Position numbers and translations under genes: made by a program. A model generated the notes under the pieces. It was not told the DNA's origin. It saw nothing but the letters and a program-made list of their open reading frames with translations, and made no database searches. From assembly GCF_032854445.1 (NCBI RefSeq), contig NC_088302.1, forward strand, positions 54,848,237 to 54,912,236: a stretch of DNA of 64,000 nt, written 5' to 3'. Shown piece after piece: positions 1-12,900 of the stretch. Numbering within the stretch: position 1 is the stretch's first letter; every line of letters starts with the position of its first letter. Origin of the DNA: Liolophura sinensis (lineage: Eukaryota; Mollusca; Polyplacophora; Chitonida; Chitonidae).

Positions 1-1242
1 CAGGAGAAATGTCTGTGAGCAGGAGAAATGTCTGTCAGCAGAAGAGACACTGAAAATTCCAAATATAGCCCATCACTGATGTATAGCACAAATAGACATA
101 CATGTCTCATATTCCAATTACTAGAGATATATAAAATACATTACGAATTTAACTTGTAACGAACTAACATTCTCCACTTATTACAGGTTATTTAAAACAC
201 ACATTCTCCCTATATGTGTATATGTAGCTGCTGGTAATACAACAGCAACAATAGCACACCATCCATACCCACTGCACTTATTACACTATTATGCTACATT
301 CATAAAGACACAAAAAGTTACTTAAAACTCTTTTCTGGCTTTACATCAACTTTAGCACCCATTATGACATGAACAGGTATTTATAGAATCAAACAGGAAA
401 TCTGAAAGTCATTTTGTGTGATCAAAGGAACTAGTAAACTGTTAAACGAGTCAAGATCAAAGAAACTCCCATATTCCTATTCATCATCAGACAGTTGAGG
501 ATGACTCCTCATACATGTCATAGCTTGGGTCTTAAAATGGCAGTTGCCATTCCTGAACTTCTAAGATTCCTTCTACCAAGGCCACAATGGGCTGACACTA
601 TAAGCCAGATCACAGCCTCAGACTGTTCTTGCTATTCCATTACCTCCACCTCTGAATGAGGAAAACTTCACATTGGCAAGACAGAGTAAAGGCAACCAAT
701 TTGGGGATAAAAGCAAAAATTCCATAAATACATGTACAGGTATGGACCTGGTTTTCCAAGTATGATCAGTAGATTACATGTATACCATATCAACACATAG
801 CACAGAATAAGAAAGTTTAGGCAGATGACAACAGACAAAGCATTTTCACCCTCATTTCTAAACAAAAGGGAAATACAAATAGAATAGCGTTACATCCTGT
901 GATACTTAAACTTGTATATATGGTTTTTGGACATCTACATATCTGCATGTAAACTGTGTACAGAGGTATCTCAAACAAAGCTCTACAAATACACTGGCAT
1001 TTGAGATATTCTGTTTTCATCCATAATCTATACATTACATGTATATACGTTGTTGTGTAACAGTCTGGCGTAGTAACACGTTGAACATAAATATGTACTA
1101 TGTGTACATGTACATGCTACATTCTACAGATTATTCCAGTATGCGGGAAAATGCTTAATACATATGTAATATGTTTAAAATGTTGAATTGAACTTCAACA
1201 CTGAACGTATATGCATACATGTAGAGGATAATACAACCTTAC
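1..1242. other. No gene recognised
   Basis: AT-rich intron-like DNA, probably MAP1 intron. The first 45 bases hold a short direct repeat of CAGGAGAAATGTCTGT. Nothing else stands out. Confidence 0.5.
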
Positions 1243-1391
1243 CAATGGTTGTGTTATGTCAGAGGTGCAGTCTGCATTTCTGGAGTGCGTGGTAACAAGC
1301 ACATGTTTGCTGTCGTTGTGCGAGGTGTCAGGTAGGTGTACATGTATGCTGCTGTCAACGAGGACTCTGTTTGACATCGCTGGTATGTGGT
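1243..1391 (-). CDS. Candidate MAP1 exon 3 (uncertain)
   Basis: A 149-nt segment has a plausible acceptor (TTTCATGTGCAG before 1391) and donor (TTG/GTAAGG). Its entry phase matches exon 2 exactly and its 49 codons are stop-free, reading HIPAMSNRVLVDSS and KHVLVTTHSRN. I see only a faint likeness to the MAP1 segment that should follow. An open frame of this length arises by chance in roughly one of ten tries, so it is a prediction only. Confidence 0.33.
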
Positions 1392-2543
1392 CTGCACATG
1401 AAAGTGAAATGTAATCACCTTTACTACATCCCAAATTATCTTCTCGCATTTTAACAAAGTGTGCATTTAGGCATTTTCTGCAGGCCTTACTGTGACCAAT
1501 CAATCCAATACTAACTTCAATCCATTATCCAAAAATACAGAAGTTGTACTAAAGGTTGCCTTTAAGCATGGGAAAGGTGAGAGGAACAGCACACTGTTAC
1601 CCTCTAGAGTGTCATGTCTACTGTGAGCAGTATTTATGTATTATCACATTATCATACCTGATTTTCGGAACATCAGGTTTGAAACCCACCTTGGACTCTG
1701 AACCAGGGATATTGATTACTCCTTTCTCACAAACACTGTACATGTCAATGAAAACTTGCCAAGCCCGAATATTATATGTAACCAACGAGACTGCATGTTC
1801 CTTACACAGACGTTCTATAAACGTCTCAGGATTGTCTGCCTATTATCTCCATTTTGAACTTCACATTTAAAACTTAGAACACGCACGAATTCACATGTAC
1901 TAACAATCTATAGATACAACAACTACACCACTCAAGCTCGGAGCCAGAGCTGAACTTCTGAAGCATCCTCTAATTTCAGCAACATCTGCACTGTAACATC
2001 CCAACACATCAGACTAGCCAGGTTTATAAACTACACATAATGACTTTTACTGTCTTTGTCAGACTTAGGATGCTCCACCAGCAACAATGGATTTAAAATA
2101 TACATGTAATACACAATTCATAGGGAGAACTACAAGTACAGAAAAGGATTATGTAAAATAGGTGGCGTAATTGAAGGTATTAACATCCTGTATGTATAGT
2201 GTAACTGTACATGCTTTTGTTATACTACCAGGTGAATTGGTGTCAGAGGGTACGAAATAGCCAACTACAGGTGTAACGATGGACGTAGGGTGCAGACTCC
2301 CACGTGCACATCAAAAGTTTCCTGCTTTGAGAAGTCAGTACTGGTAAGAGGACAATATGCACTGACACACACATTGATAAACATGGAAGGCTAATGATCT
2401 GAACTTCCAAATTCTGATTTCCTGTCTTCTATTTCACTTTTCTGATTAACATTTTGTACTATAGAGGTCAATCATTTACATCGCAAGTCTCCAAGATGCA
2501 ATAGGACTATACAAACTGGCAGTTTTGATAATGCATAGACAAG
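1392..2543. other. No gene recognised
   Basis: Intron-like sequence of the MAP1 locus. Only short chance open frames; no repeat or coding signal that I can support. Confidence 0.5.
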
Positions 2544-3384
2544 CCATTCTCACTTCTCTGGTGTGTGTGATAGTGTATATCCCATTCTCACTTGTAAGCT
2601 GTGTGTGATAGTGCATACAGACACCCGATTATCACTTCTCTGTTGTGTGTGACAGTGCATACAGACACCCCATTCTCACTTCCCTGTTGTGTGTGATAGT
2701 GCATACAGATACCCCATTCTCACTTCTCTGTTGTGTGTGATAGTGCATACAGACACCCATTCTAACTTCTCTTTGGTGTGTGACAGTGCATACAGATAAT
2801 CCATTCTCACTTCTATGTTGTGTGTGATAGTGCATACAGATACCCCATTCTCACTTCTCTGTTGTGTGTGATAGTGTACAGACACCCATTCTCACTTCTC
2901 TGTTGTGTGTGATAGTGCATACAGACACCCATTCTAACTTCTCTTTGGTGTGTGATAATGCATACAGATATCCCATTCTCACTTCTATGTTGTGTGTGAA
3001 AGTGCATACAGACACCCCATTCCAACTTCCCTGTTGTGTGTGATAATGTACAGACACCCATTCTCACTTCTCTGTTGTGTGTGATAATGCATACAGATAC
3101 CCCAATCTCACTTCCCTGTTGTGTGTGATAATGTACAGACACCCGATTATCACTTCTCTGTTGTGTGTGACAGTGCATACAGATACCCCAATCTCACTTC
3201 CCTGTTGTGTGTGATAATGTACAGACACCCCATTCCAACTTCCCTGTTGTGTGTGACAGCGCATACAGATACCCCAATCTCACTTCCCTGTTGTGTGTGA
3301 TAATGTACAGACACCCGATTATCACTTCTCTGTTGTGTGTGACAGCGCATACAGATACCCCATTCTCACTTCTCTGTTGTGTAT
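2544..3384. repeat. 43-bp minisatellite, about 19 copies
   Basis: Units of 42-44 bp run from end to end, each with CCATTCTCACTTCTCTGTTG followed by TGTGTGATAGTGCATACAGA. Variants (ATTATCACTT, TCCAACTTCC) recur in a pattern, showing local duplication of several units at a time. It lies in the MAP1 intron after exon 2. Confidence 0.93.
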
Positions 3385-3898
3385 GTTAATTTTCCTCGCA
3401 GCTGATTTTCATATGACAAACATGTATCTATACTAGAACTTTACTTTCATCACTTGAACAACCGTGAACAATGAACATAAATCAGCATTAACAAACTGGG
3501 CCTACTATGAATGATATTGCCTTTCCCCAGATTGAAGAATAGCCAGCTGGAAAGGTAAAACTGTTAAGACTAGGCCCAGAACTGTGCTGACATAAATTTC
3601 ATTTCAAAACAAAACATCTATTTCCCCAAAAACTAGAAAGGTGCTATCTATCATAATTATTTACATGTTATCTCTTGTTATGAGAGGTAGCTGAACAAAG
3701 TTAATTTATGCGCACTGCTACCATGGTTACCAAGAAGATCATAGCTTGGGTTTCTCATTATCAATGTCTGGGTACTATATTCCACGTCACTACAGCACAA
3801 ACTGGCCTTGTGTAATATGTATACTGCCAATTCAGAATGTAAGGGTAACGGCTGAAAAAAAAACGTTGCTATGGTAACTAGTGCTAATCCGTCCTCAC
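3385..3898. other. Intron sequence next to MAP1 exon 2
   Basis: No repeat or separate gene seen. On the minus strand the frame of exon 2 continues open to about 3680, past the predicted donor. Confidence 0.5.
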
Positions 3899-3997
3899 CT
3901 TCAGGTCCCTCTTCACCAGCGTTTGCGGCATTTGCGATGGAAGCAAGTTCCTCATTGATGTCCACACCTGTCCCTTCCAAATCCCAGCTCAGGAAGC
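3899..3997 (-). CDS. MAP1: MAP1 coding exon 2
   Basis: This 99-nt exon has acceptor TTCTGGCAG before 3997 and donor GAAG/GTGAGG at 3899/3898. It starts with two bases completing the glycine of exon 1, so the junction reads GEISKG/FLSWDLEG, the most diagnostic MAP1 piece (G-x-x-S-W-D). It then reads VDINEELASIANAANAG and EEGPE. The frame stays open beyond the donor, so readthrough or a later donor cannot be excluded from sequence alone. Confidence 0.78.
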
Positions 3998-6900
3998 CTG
4001 CCAGAATAAAGCAAACAAACACGTTATGAACAAAAGTTGTTGGTGTATCCACCTTCTGCGATTATCATATTTTATCCCTGAATTGTGACGCAGTAACATC
4101 AGAGTGATGTCCCTTTGTCATGTAGAGCTGCTGACTTGTGGCACAAAGGGGTTACTTGCTTATCCTTAAAATCTGGTAAACTGATTATCAGATCAAAGGA
4201 AAAAATGGTAGAACATTTGCAGTCTATAGAATCTATAGCTACTGAAATGTCACCAGCTATGGGTTACAAATGTTTTGATACACTGGTGACGGGACAATAT
4301 TACGCTGATGCATTTGGCTGAGCTTCATATATTAAAAATGACCCTGCACCAAACACTGGCGTTACTATGACTCTAATTCTGAAACTGTGTATAGGTACAG
4401 AATATAAAAAGTATGTACATGTACAGATATAACATTCAGCACATTGAGGACAAAATTGCTTCTTACATGTACATGTACGTTTTCCAGGTACATTCAGGTT
4501 TACAGGATACCTCAACTTAGTACAAGTACTAACACCTACATGTATATGTCAAATTTGTGAAAATCACAGGGTGATTAAAACCAGCAACCTATGTTAACCT
4601 TAACGCTCAAGTAGTTCATCACAGTGCACATAAACTACACAGGCAGTGCTTGTCATTATCTGATAAATGCAGTCATGTTATTATGCAAACTAGTGAAAAC
4701 CAGAAGAAACCCAGCAAGAGCCTTATCCTACATATGTACTACAGTACAAGAAGAAACTCAGCAAGTGCTTTAAACTGTACAGTACATGTATTACAGTACA
4801 AGAAGAAACCCAGCAAGAGCTAAAACCTGTACATGTATTACAGTACAAGAAGAAACTCAGCAAGTGCTTTAAACTGTACAGTACATGTATTACAGTACAA
4901 GAAGAAACCCAGAAACAGCTAAAACCTGTACATGTATTACAGTACAAGAAGAAACTCAGCAAGAGCTAAAACCTGTACATGTATTACAGTACAAGAAGAA
5001 ACTCAGCAAGTGCTTTAAACTGTACAGTACATGTATTACAGTACAAGAAGAAACCCAGCAAGAGCTAAAACCTGTACATGTATTGCAGTACAAGAAGAAA
5101 CCCAGCAAGAGCTATAACCTGTACATGCATTACATTACAAGAAGAAACTCAGCAAGTGCTTTAAACTGTACAGTACATGTATTACAGCACAAGAAGAAAC
5201 CCAGCAAGAGCTAAAACCTGTACATGTATTACAGTACAAGAAGAAACTCAGCAAAAGCTATAAACTGTACATGCATAACATGTAAGAGTACATATTTGTA
5301 CAGTGTGTAACAGTGCTTGTTACTGACAGTTAAGAAAGTTATCTGGCAAAACTTGACACGCAAGCTAAATGATGGGCTGAGGGTCTCATCTGAGGAGAGT
5401 CATGGACTTACTACTGAGATCTCCCCCCCCCACTCCTGTATAATTGATACAGTGTTTCCACCCAGGGACAGGCCAACAGCCCAATTTATGCATAAACCAA
5501 TAAAAACTTTTGGCAGAGGCAAATGACTTAGGCTCAAGGGAAACGTTCATGTGTGATGGCAATCACTGGATAAGCAACCTCATCCTCAAGGATATTCACC
5601 ACCTTGTAGGATATGCAAATGAGACAAGGAACTCAAATGTTGCAATCTGACACCATTTTGAAGTAAAAAATACAAAAGTGGTCTTGAATGAACAGGCTAT
5701 GCAAATGGTCACAGGAGTATTGACAACCACGTTGTTACCATGACCTTACAAGCCGTAAGTGCATGTTGGCTGTTAATCATGGGCAAAATTTTAGGTTATG
5801 TTATCCCACATCAACAGAACAGACATAAGTGCTTTGCGAGTCTTTAATGTCTTAGAAATTAGAAACAGAGAACAGACATATACTTCATACCACGTTTGAG
5901 TTCGGCACCAAAGGCTATTCTGTTTCATAGTTGGAATTTCGGCATGAATCCAAGAATCGATTCTTGACAAGATTCAGCTTTCCTGGCTGAGCCAACAGAA
6001 AAATGAACCTGCATTGAATGACAGACAGAAATTCAATAAGAACTGTACATATCCGGGTTCCTGATGTACTGAACCAGTCTGAAAGCTGCTTTAGCAGTTA
6101 CTTCAGTACTTTCAGTACATGTACTTCATGTAGACACTCCTTTAACAACTCACAATCACTTTCAGTATGGACATAATGAATACACATAATTTAAAAATAA
6201 AATTTCAAGAAGGAACAATCCATGGTGTTCACAGATAAAGCTACTGCATGCCCTGCTATAGCTCCATATACATGTAATGACTAGCAACAAGACACTATAC
6301 TGTACTGGAAAACTCAATGCATAAAAAATGAGGAAAACTGACTTTGGCGTCCCCAAAAATTACTTGCCAGCCTTTGACCATTCTTCCTAAGATCTTCAAA
6401 ATTTACCTCAGGAAAAGGTTGTAAAATAATGCTTTAATCTGAATGAAAGCACTGTGTTAAGATTACTTCTGTTGACATCTTGTCCTATAAAAACGTGTTC
6501 CAGTTTGGCAGTTCTGAATGCTTTAAAAGTTGCCAAGGTTACATGACTGACACCCCCACTCCTCACCATGTCTACATTAGACATATCTACAACAGTGTAC
6601 TACATATGCTTAAGTAAATCTCTTGTGATGATGGGCAGTGGTGGGCATGTCAAGACGATAGGTTGGTGAAAGAGCTTATTGAGCTTATGAATGGGCAGAT
6701 ACTGGATGGGTGGGCATATTAATGTGGTGAGTTACTGGATGGGTGGGTATGTTAATGTGGTCAGATACTGGATGGGTGGGCATGTTAATGTGCTGAGTTA
6801 CTGGATGGGTGGGTATGTTAATGTGGTCAGATACTGGATGGGTGGGCATGTTAATGTGATGGGATAATGGATGGTGGGAATGTGAATGTGGTGGGATACT

Positions 6901-9900
6901 GGATAGGTGGGCATCTTAATAGAATGGGATACTATATTGGTGGGCATGTTAATATAATGGGATACTGGATAAGTGGGCATGCTCATGTGATGAGATATTG
7001 GATGGTTGGGCACGTTAATGATACTGGGTGAGATTGGATGGGCATGCTAATGTGATGGGATACTGGATGGGTGGGCATGTTAATGTGATGGAATACTTGG
7101 TGGGTGAGTATGTTCATGTGGTAGGAAACTGGATGGGTGGGCATGTTAACGTGATGGGACTGGAGGATGGGTGGGCATGATAACGTGGTGCTTTACTGCA
7201 TGAGTGGGAAAGTAGATGTGGTGGGACTGGAGGATAGGTGGGCATGTTTATGGGGTGGGAATGTTAATGTAATGCAGTACTAGGTGGGCATGTTAATGTG
7301 ATGGGATTGGAGGATGGGTGGGCACGGTTATGTCATGGAATACTGGATGGGTGGGCATGTTTATGTGATGGGATATTGGGTGGGTAGGCATGTCGATGTG
7401 GTGAGATACTGGGCGGGTGGGCATGCTAATGTGATGGGATACTGGATGAGTGGGTATGTTAATGTAATGGGATACAAGATGGGTGGGGCTGTTAATGTGG
7501 GTGGAACTGGAGGATGGGTGGGCATGATAATGTGGTGCTTTACTGGATGGTGGGAAAGTAAATGTGGTGGGACTGGAGGATGGGTGGGCATGTTAATATG
7601 GTGGGACTCAAGGATGGCATGTTAATGTGATGTGATGTGATACTGGATGGGTGGGCATGTTAATGTGATGTGATACTGGATGGGTGGGCATGTTAATGTG
7701 GGACTGGAGGATGGGTGGGCATGTTAATCTGGTGGGACTGGAGGATGGATGGGCATGTCAATGTGGTGGGACTGGAAGATGGGTGGGCATGTCAATGTGG
7801 TGGGACTGGAATATGGGTGGGCATGCTAATGTGGTGGGACTGGAAGATGGGTGGGCATGTTAATGTGGTGGGACTGGAAGATGGGTGGGCATGATAATGT
7901 GGTGGGATACTGGATGGGTGGGCATGTTAATGTGATGGAATACTTGGTGGGTGGGTATGTTAATGTGGTTGGATACTGGATGGGTGGGTATGTCAATGGA
8001 TGGGAATGGAGGGTAAATGAGGTCCACGTGTCAGGAGAGCTACAAGTAAGGATGTATGCTGAAACGTCGTTTATAAATGAAGTCCATATTCTGTTGTACT
8101 AAAGCATGAAGAGGTTACAACTTAGGCATGCAAATTGGTAATGTAATTACCAAACCCTTCTTATGGACTTTCAATGGTTAGGATCTGTGATCTAGACTTC
8201 CTGTGGCATTACTGAGGTTGACCAGTAAAATGACCACTGACAGATACGATGATCAAGGAGTAGACTGGTACTCACCCCAAAGCCCCATAATCTCATTCTG
8301 AGAACAAGTGGACTAAATTGTTAAGAGACAATGTGGTTTATGTCTTTGGTTTCTAACAGTAATGTGACTTGTGAATGTGAACAGTATATGGGTATCAACA
8401 CATACATGTGCAGTGTATATATCTGCTTAGACATGAAACATCAAACCTGACAGCCCTATAGCAATATGCTTGTAACCACAACTACCATAAACTACACATA
8501 CATACTGTAGTGTATGGACATGTTCACACATGTATATGGGATGGTGCTTGTGGATGTGTCAGCAATTACATGTACTACTCCTATCAGTTTTACCTCATGT
8601 TCCAGGATGTGGATATTGCCCCATTACAAGGTAACAATCATGGACCCATTTGGGTACTGATTTATAATTCAACTCATCTGACCATTTTGTGTCAAAAACA
8701 GAACTAAATTTCCACTGAGAATACCCTTTTAGGCAAGTTTATTATCAACATAATTGGAGTCATTCAGTTCACAAACATTATTCAATAAGACAAATCTGGT
8801 AAGGTCAGGGTACTGTACTGCACACTGCAAAAATCAACAAAGAGGCCATTTCTGCCTTAAGAGAAAAGCAGTGATTCCTGTCAAAAGGTTTCCAGGGATT
8901 GACAATGGCAAATCATTCTCTGGAATAGAGGCAAACAAATGGGAGGGGATCTTTATAGATGTATATACGGAAGTAGACAAGAGCAAAAAGTTAACAGAAC
9001 AGGGCAATTGTATGAAATGAAGATCTTAATCGTTGGCATGGACCAATACAGAAGCCTGCCAACTGAAATGGCCGATGGTCTGATTTGCATCATTCTATAA
9101 CCCTTACTCTCATTACAATAAGTCTAGTCAGCAGGGAAAAGCGGGCCGAGGCCACACAGATCTGACAACCAATTTTCTAGCAAAATAGTGTCAGACAAAC
9201 GCCAATGATCTAAGGGTGTCTAGGAAAGCGCCTCTGTGTTGGGGCCCTGCTATTCACCCCCGAAAACTTGCAAGCCCTCCAGAGTTATTACTTCTTCCTA
9301 GTTTTGATAACGTGCCAGAAAGTAATGAAAACTAGGAACAGACTCTCTGGGTCACCATGACCTTTCAGTATAACATATTTCCAAAAAAACCTGAAAAACC
9401 TTCTGAAGCAGATGGCATTAATAATGTTTCTCGAATGAAAAAAATGGTTGCAAGAGTTGTTTACTCCTATACACAACAGGCATTTAGCCGTACCGTTGTT
9501 CATGATTTTCTAGTGTACATAAATATTATAATAACCAGTCTGATAGTTTTCTAAGGTTTCTGCAAACACGAGATAGACAATTCCAATTCACAGTCTCCTG
9601 CGATGACTGAGAGATGGCAGGCCTGGTGGATGGATGATGGATCATGGGTAGTTTCGCAATGTATGGAAGCCGTATCTCACAGCGTGTGTTATTGCAATGC
9701 AGATCTGTGGCAAGGGTCCATAGGGAATAGCAGGCTAGATAATTTTAGCTTATTATGCTTTAATGATTACAGATACGAGTGGGATCACTGTACAAGTACT
9801 TTACTCTCAAACTAAATAACACAGTGAGCCATTTTATTCTAATCATATCAGCAATACATGTTAGACCAGCTTGGTGACATTTACATAGTAAATTACACAA

Positions 9901-12900
9901 ATTGGCATACATTTAATTGACTTTTGGAGGGCTTCTGTTGAGAAAAAGTGTTTGAAGACTTGATGGTGATGGTTGCATATAAATTTCAAAGGCAAGCACT
10001 AAGAAACAAAATTCTAATTTCTCAATCTTTTAGCCACAAAAGGTCAACATTTAATGCAACTTGTGCACCTTTTTAATTTGATTTTGGAGATAAAACTACA
10101 TTGTTGGGGTTGATCAACAAAGACAAAATTGACAGAATAATGCCCTCAGAATATACCTAAATAAAACATCATACATCTATCAACATGTGAAATGGTGGAC
10201 GAATTACAAAACACATAAACTGTACACAATTCTGTACACTCTGTTTTCTGTGAACTTGATGGCGGGACAGTCCACTCTGTGGCCTCGCAGGGCTCCTGAC
10301 CATTTCAGGACATCACACATGAACACTGCTCAGACAAACCCACATGGAATCTCAATAAAATCATGACATTCTACAGAGCTGAGAATCCAGAGAGTCCAGA
10401 TTGCCTGAGATTGTAGACAGATATAATTGCTTGTTACGGTGACTCACACTATCACAGCAACCACAATGGACAAACTCACACATTCCAGCCTAATCTGAAT
10501 GGCTTGACCTCAGAGTGTGGCAGATTATAGGGTGTCAGTTGTACCAGCCTATACTCTTAACCATATGATCATAAGTCAATTATCTACTAAAAACTCGCAT
10601 GTACTGACCTGGTCATTCAGGTATAAGATCTTCATCAATAGCACTGCAGTAGGCCTAAGTCACCGAGAGTACTGGTGTATGTAACTGGATTATACAAGAT
10701 ATAACTGAGCATTGCAACATATTTAAATTGGTGGAAACATTGGAGAATGAGAAGAAGCATGAACTGAACAACTAAGGCCGGCTAATCAAAATCACTGGCA
10801 GGAGTTTAGACCTCTGAGGTTATAAATGGCACTAAAGCTGGTCAGTAACAAAGAGGAAGTTTCCATTAAATATACACGTTGATTTGCAGTACAGGTACAC
10901 AGTTTGAGCAGAACTATTCTGACCACTGCTCTTTACCTATCATGTGCACATGTATTTAAAATAAGGGAGGGAGTTACAATGAATACTTGAAAGCAGAAAT
11001 ATTTATCAAAGCATATTACATGCAATTTGATTGTGAAAAGTTTCAGAGTCTATGTTGCTCAAAAGATGTAAAAATACATTACATGAAATTATAGAGAAGA
11101 TCTATAGTGATTACAGTTGATAAGCCAGCTTAAGCACATTTTCTCTGAGACAAATACATGTACATGGGCATAAATAAAGTGTGATTGCCTATCAATATGA
11201 CTTCATGTAAGAAGGCATAGGAAGGATAATAAAGTTAACATCCGTATGTAAGCACTGTTAGCCGACCACATCCTTAATATCTTGTGAAATGGCTGAATAA
11301 TCGATAATGACTGAAAGGCAGATGTCCCTCATTGTGGGCCAAGTACGGCAAAACCGATGTTTACACATACCTGAACCAGTGGATTAATCACATCTGTGAC
11401 GGAATTAAACAGATATATCTTCACTAAATATGACACATTGATTGGGAATAATGCATGACCTAGCTCGGACAACATCGGGTGTACAGCTATAATCTACTTG
11501 ATGTCAGGAGGTCATACATTGCAGCTTGTGGTATCAATCACATTTCTCTGAAGAAGGCAAAACTGACTACAAAACAGTATGTACATACCTAGGTGATGTA
11601 AATGTCATTTATGATCAAAATGCAGTAAACCTAACAGAACATTTCGAAACAAGACACCATGCAAACATAGATCAATCTCATCAATGTAATCAAGGGTCAG
11701 GACTAAAACACAGGACATTCATTATAGGCAACTGTCTAAGTTCTGTACATCTAGATTTGTACATATGTACAATGTATGTACAGGAGACATACATGTATAA
11801 CATGTCATGTAAAAGTACAGAAAATGTGCAGGAAATACATGTCATTTACAATTACTGTTAGGGATCAGACTCTATTGGTACAGACTGCAGAAGTGAGCAA
11901 TGATTTATTACATAACTTTATTTCGGTTTTATGTCACGTGGTACATGTAAGTGTAGAGTCGTTTATGCACTTTACCAGTTTTATTGAGCACAGGCTGTTC
12001 TTATCTAACAGGCATGCACAATAAAACTGTGCTGTTCAATAGTAAAGACGACGATTACATGTTCAATATGGATTGCTGATGCAACGTCCAGAATGTCGGA
12101 ATTTGTCCTTGGTTATGTACCTTCAGCAATAAAACGTTTTCCTACAGATCTTGTTACTCATTTTATTGAGATATAGATAAATTCAGCAAAGACAACATGT
12201 CAGATATACGACAGGGCCCGTATAGAGAACCCTTATGCAACTGAGCCGCCCAAGCACAAACTGTTGGAATATTTGCACGTTTACTAAACTGAAGGTTTTA
12301 TAAGCTTGCGGAAACAATAGTCTGAAAAGCCTCTTGTTTCACAAGGTAAATATGCACCCATGTACACACATTATTGCAAATTTATTTCAATTTTGTTTGT
12401 TATGTGGAGCTGAAAAACGTTTAAACGATTAAATCTTAATACCTGTCTCTCTACTACAAAGCAAATGATACATTTGCATAGATTTACATTAACGCCTAGC
12501 TTAATTCCTGGTAATCCAATTTTCACAATTGTCAAAACACAGCATTTAAGAGTGCACATAAAAGTATGGTACAAGTATGTGATTTATTTATTTATTTGAT
12601 TGGTGTTTTACACTTCAATTAAGAATATTTCTCTTCTACGATGACAGTCAGCTTTATGAAGGGAGGGAAGTGGGCAGAGCCAAGGGGAAACCCACAACCA
12701 TCTGCATGCTGCTGGAAGATCTTCCCACAAATATCTGCATGTTGCTGGCAGACCTTCCCACAACATTTATATGCATAACAGAAAATTTTAAATTATTGTA
12801 CTCCCAGCTAATCTTCTGCACATGATGTCTTCATGTAAGGGAATTCTGTGCATGTACAGTAACACACATAAATAGACAATGCAAGATTCCTAAAATGGGA

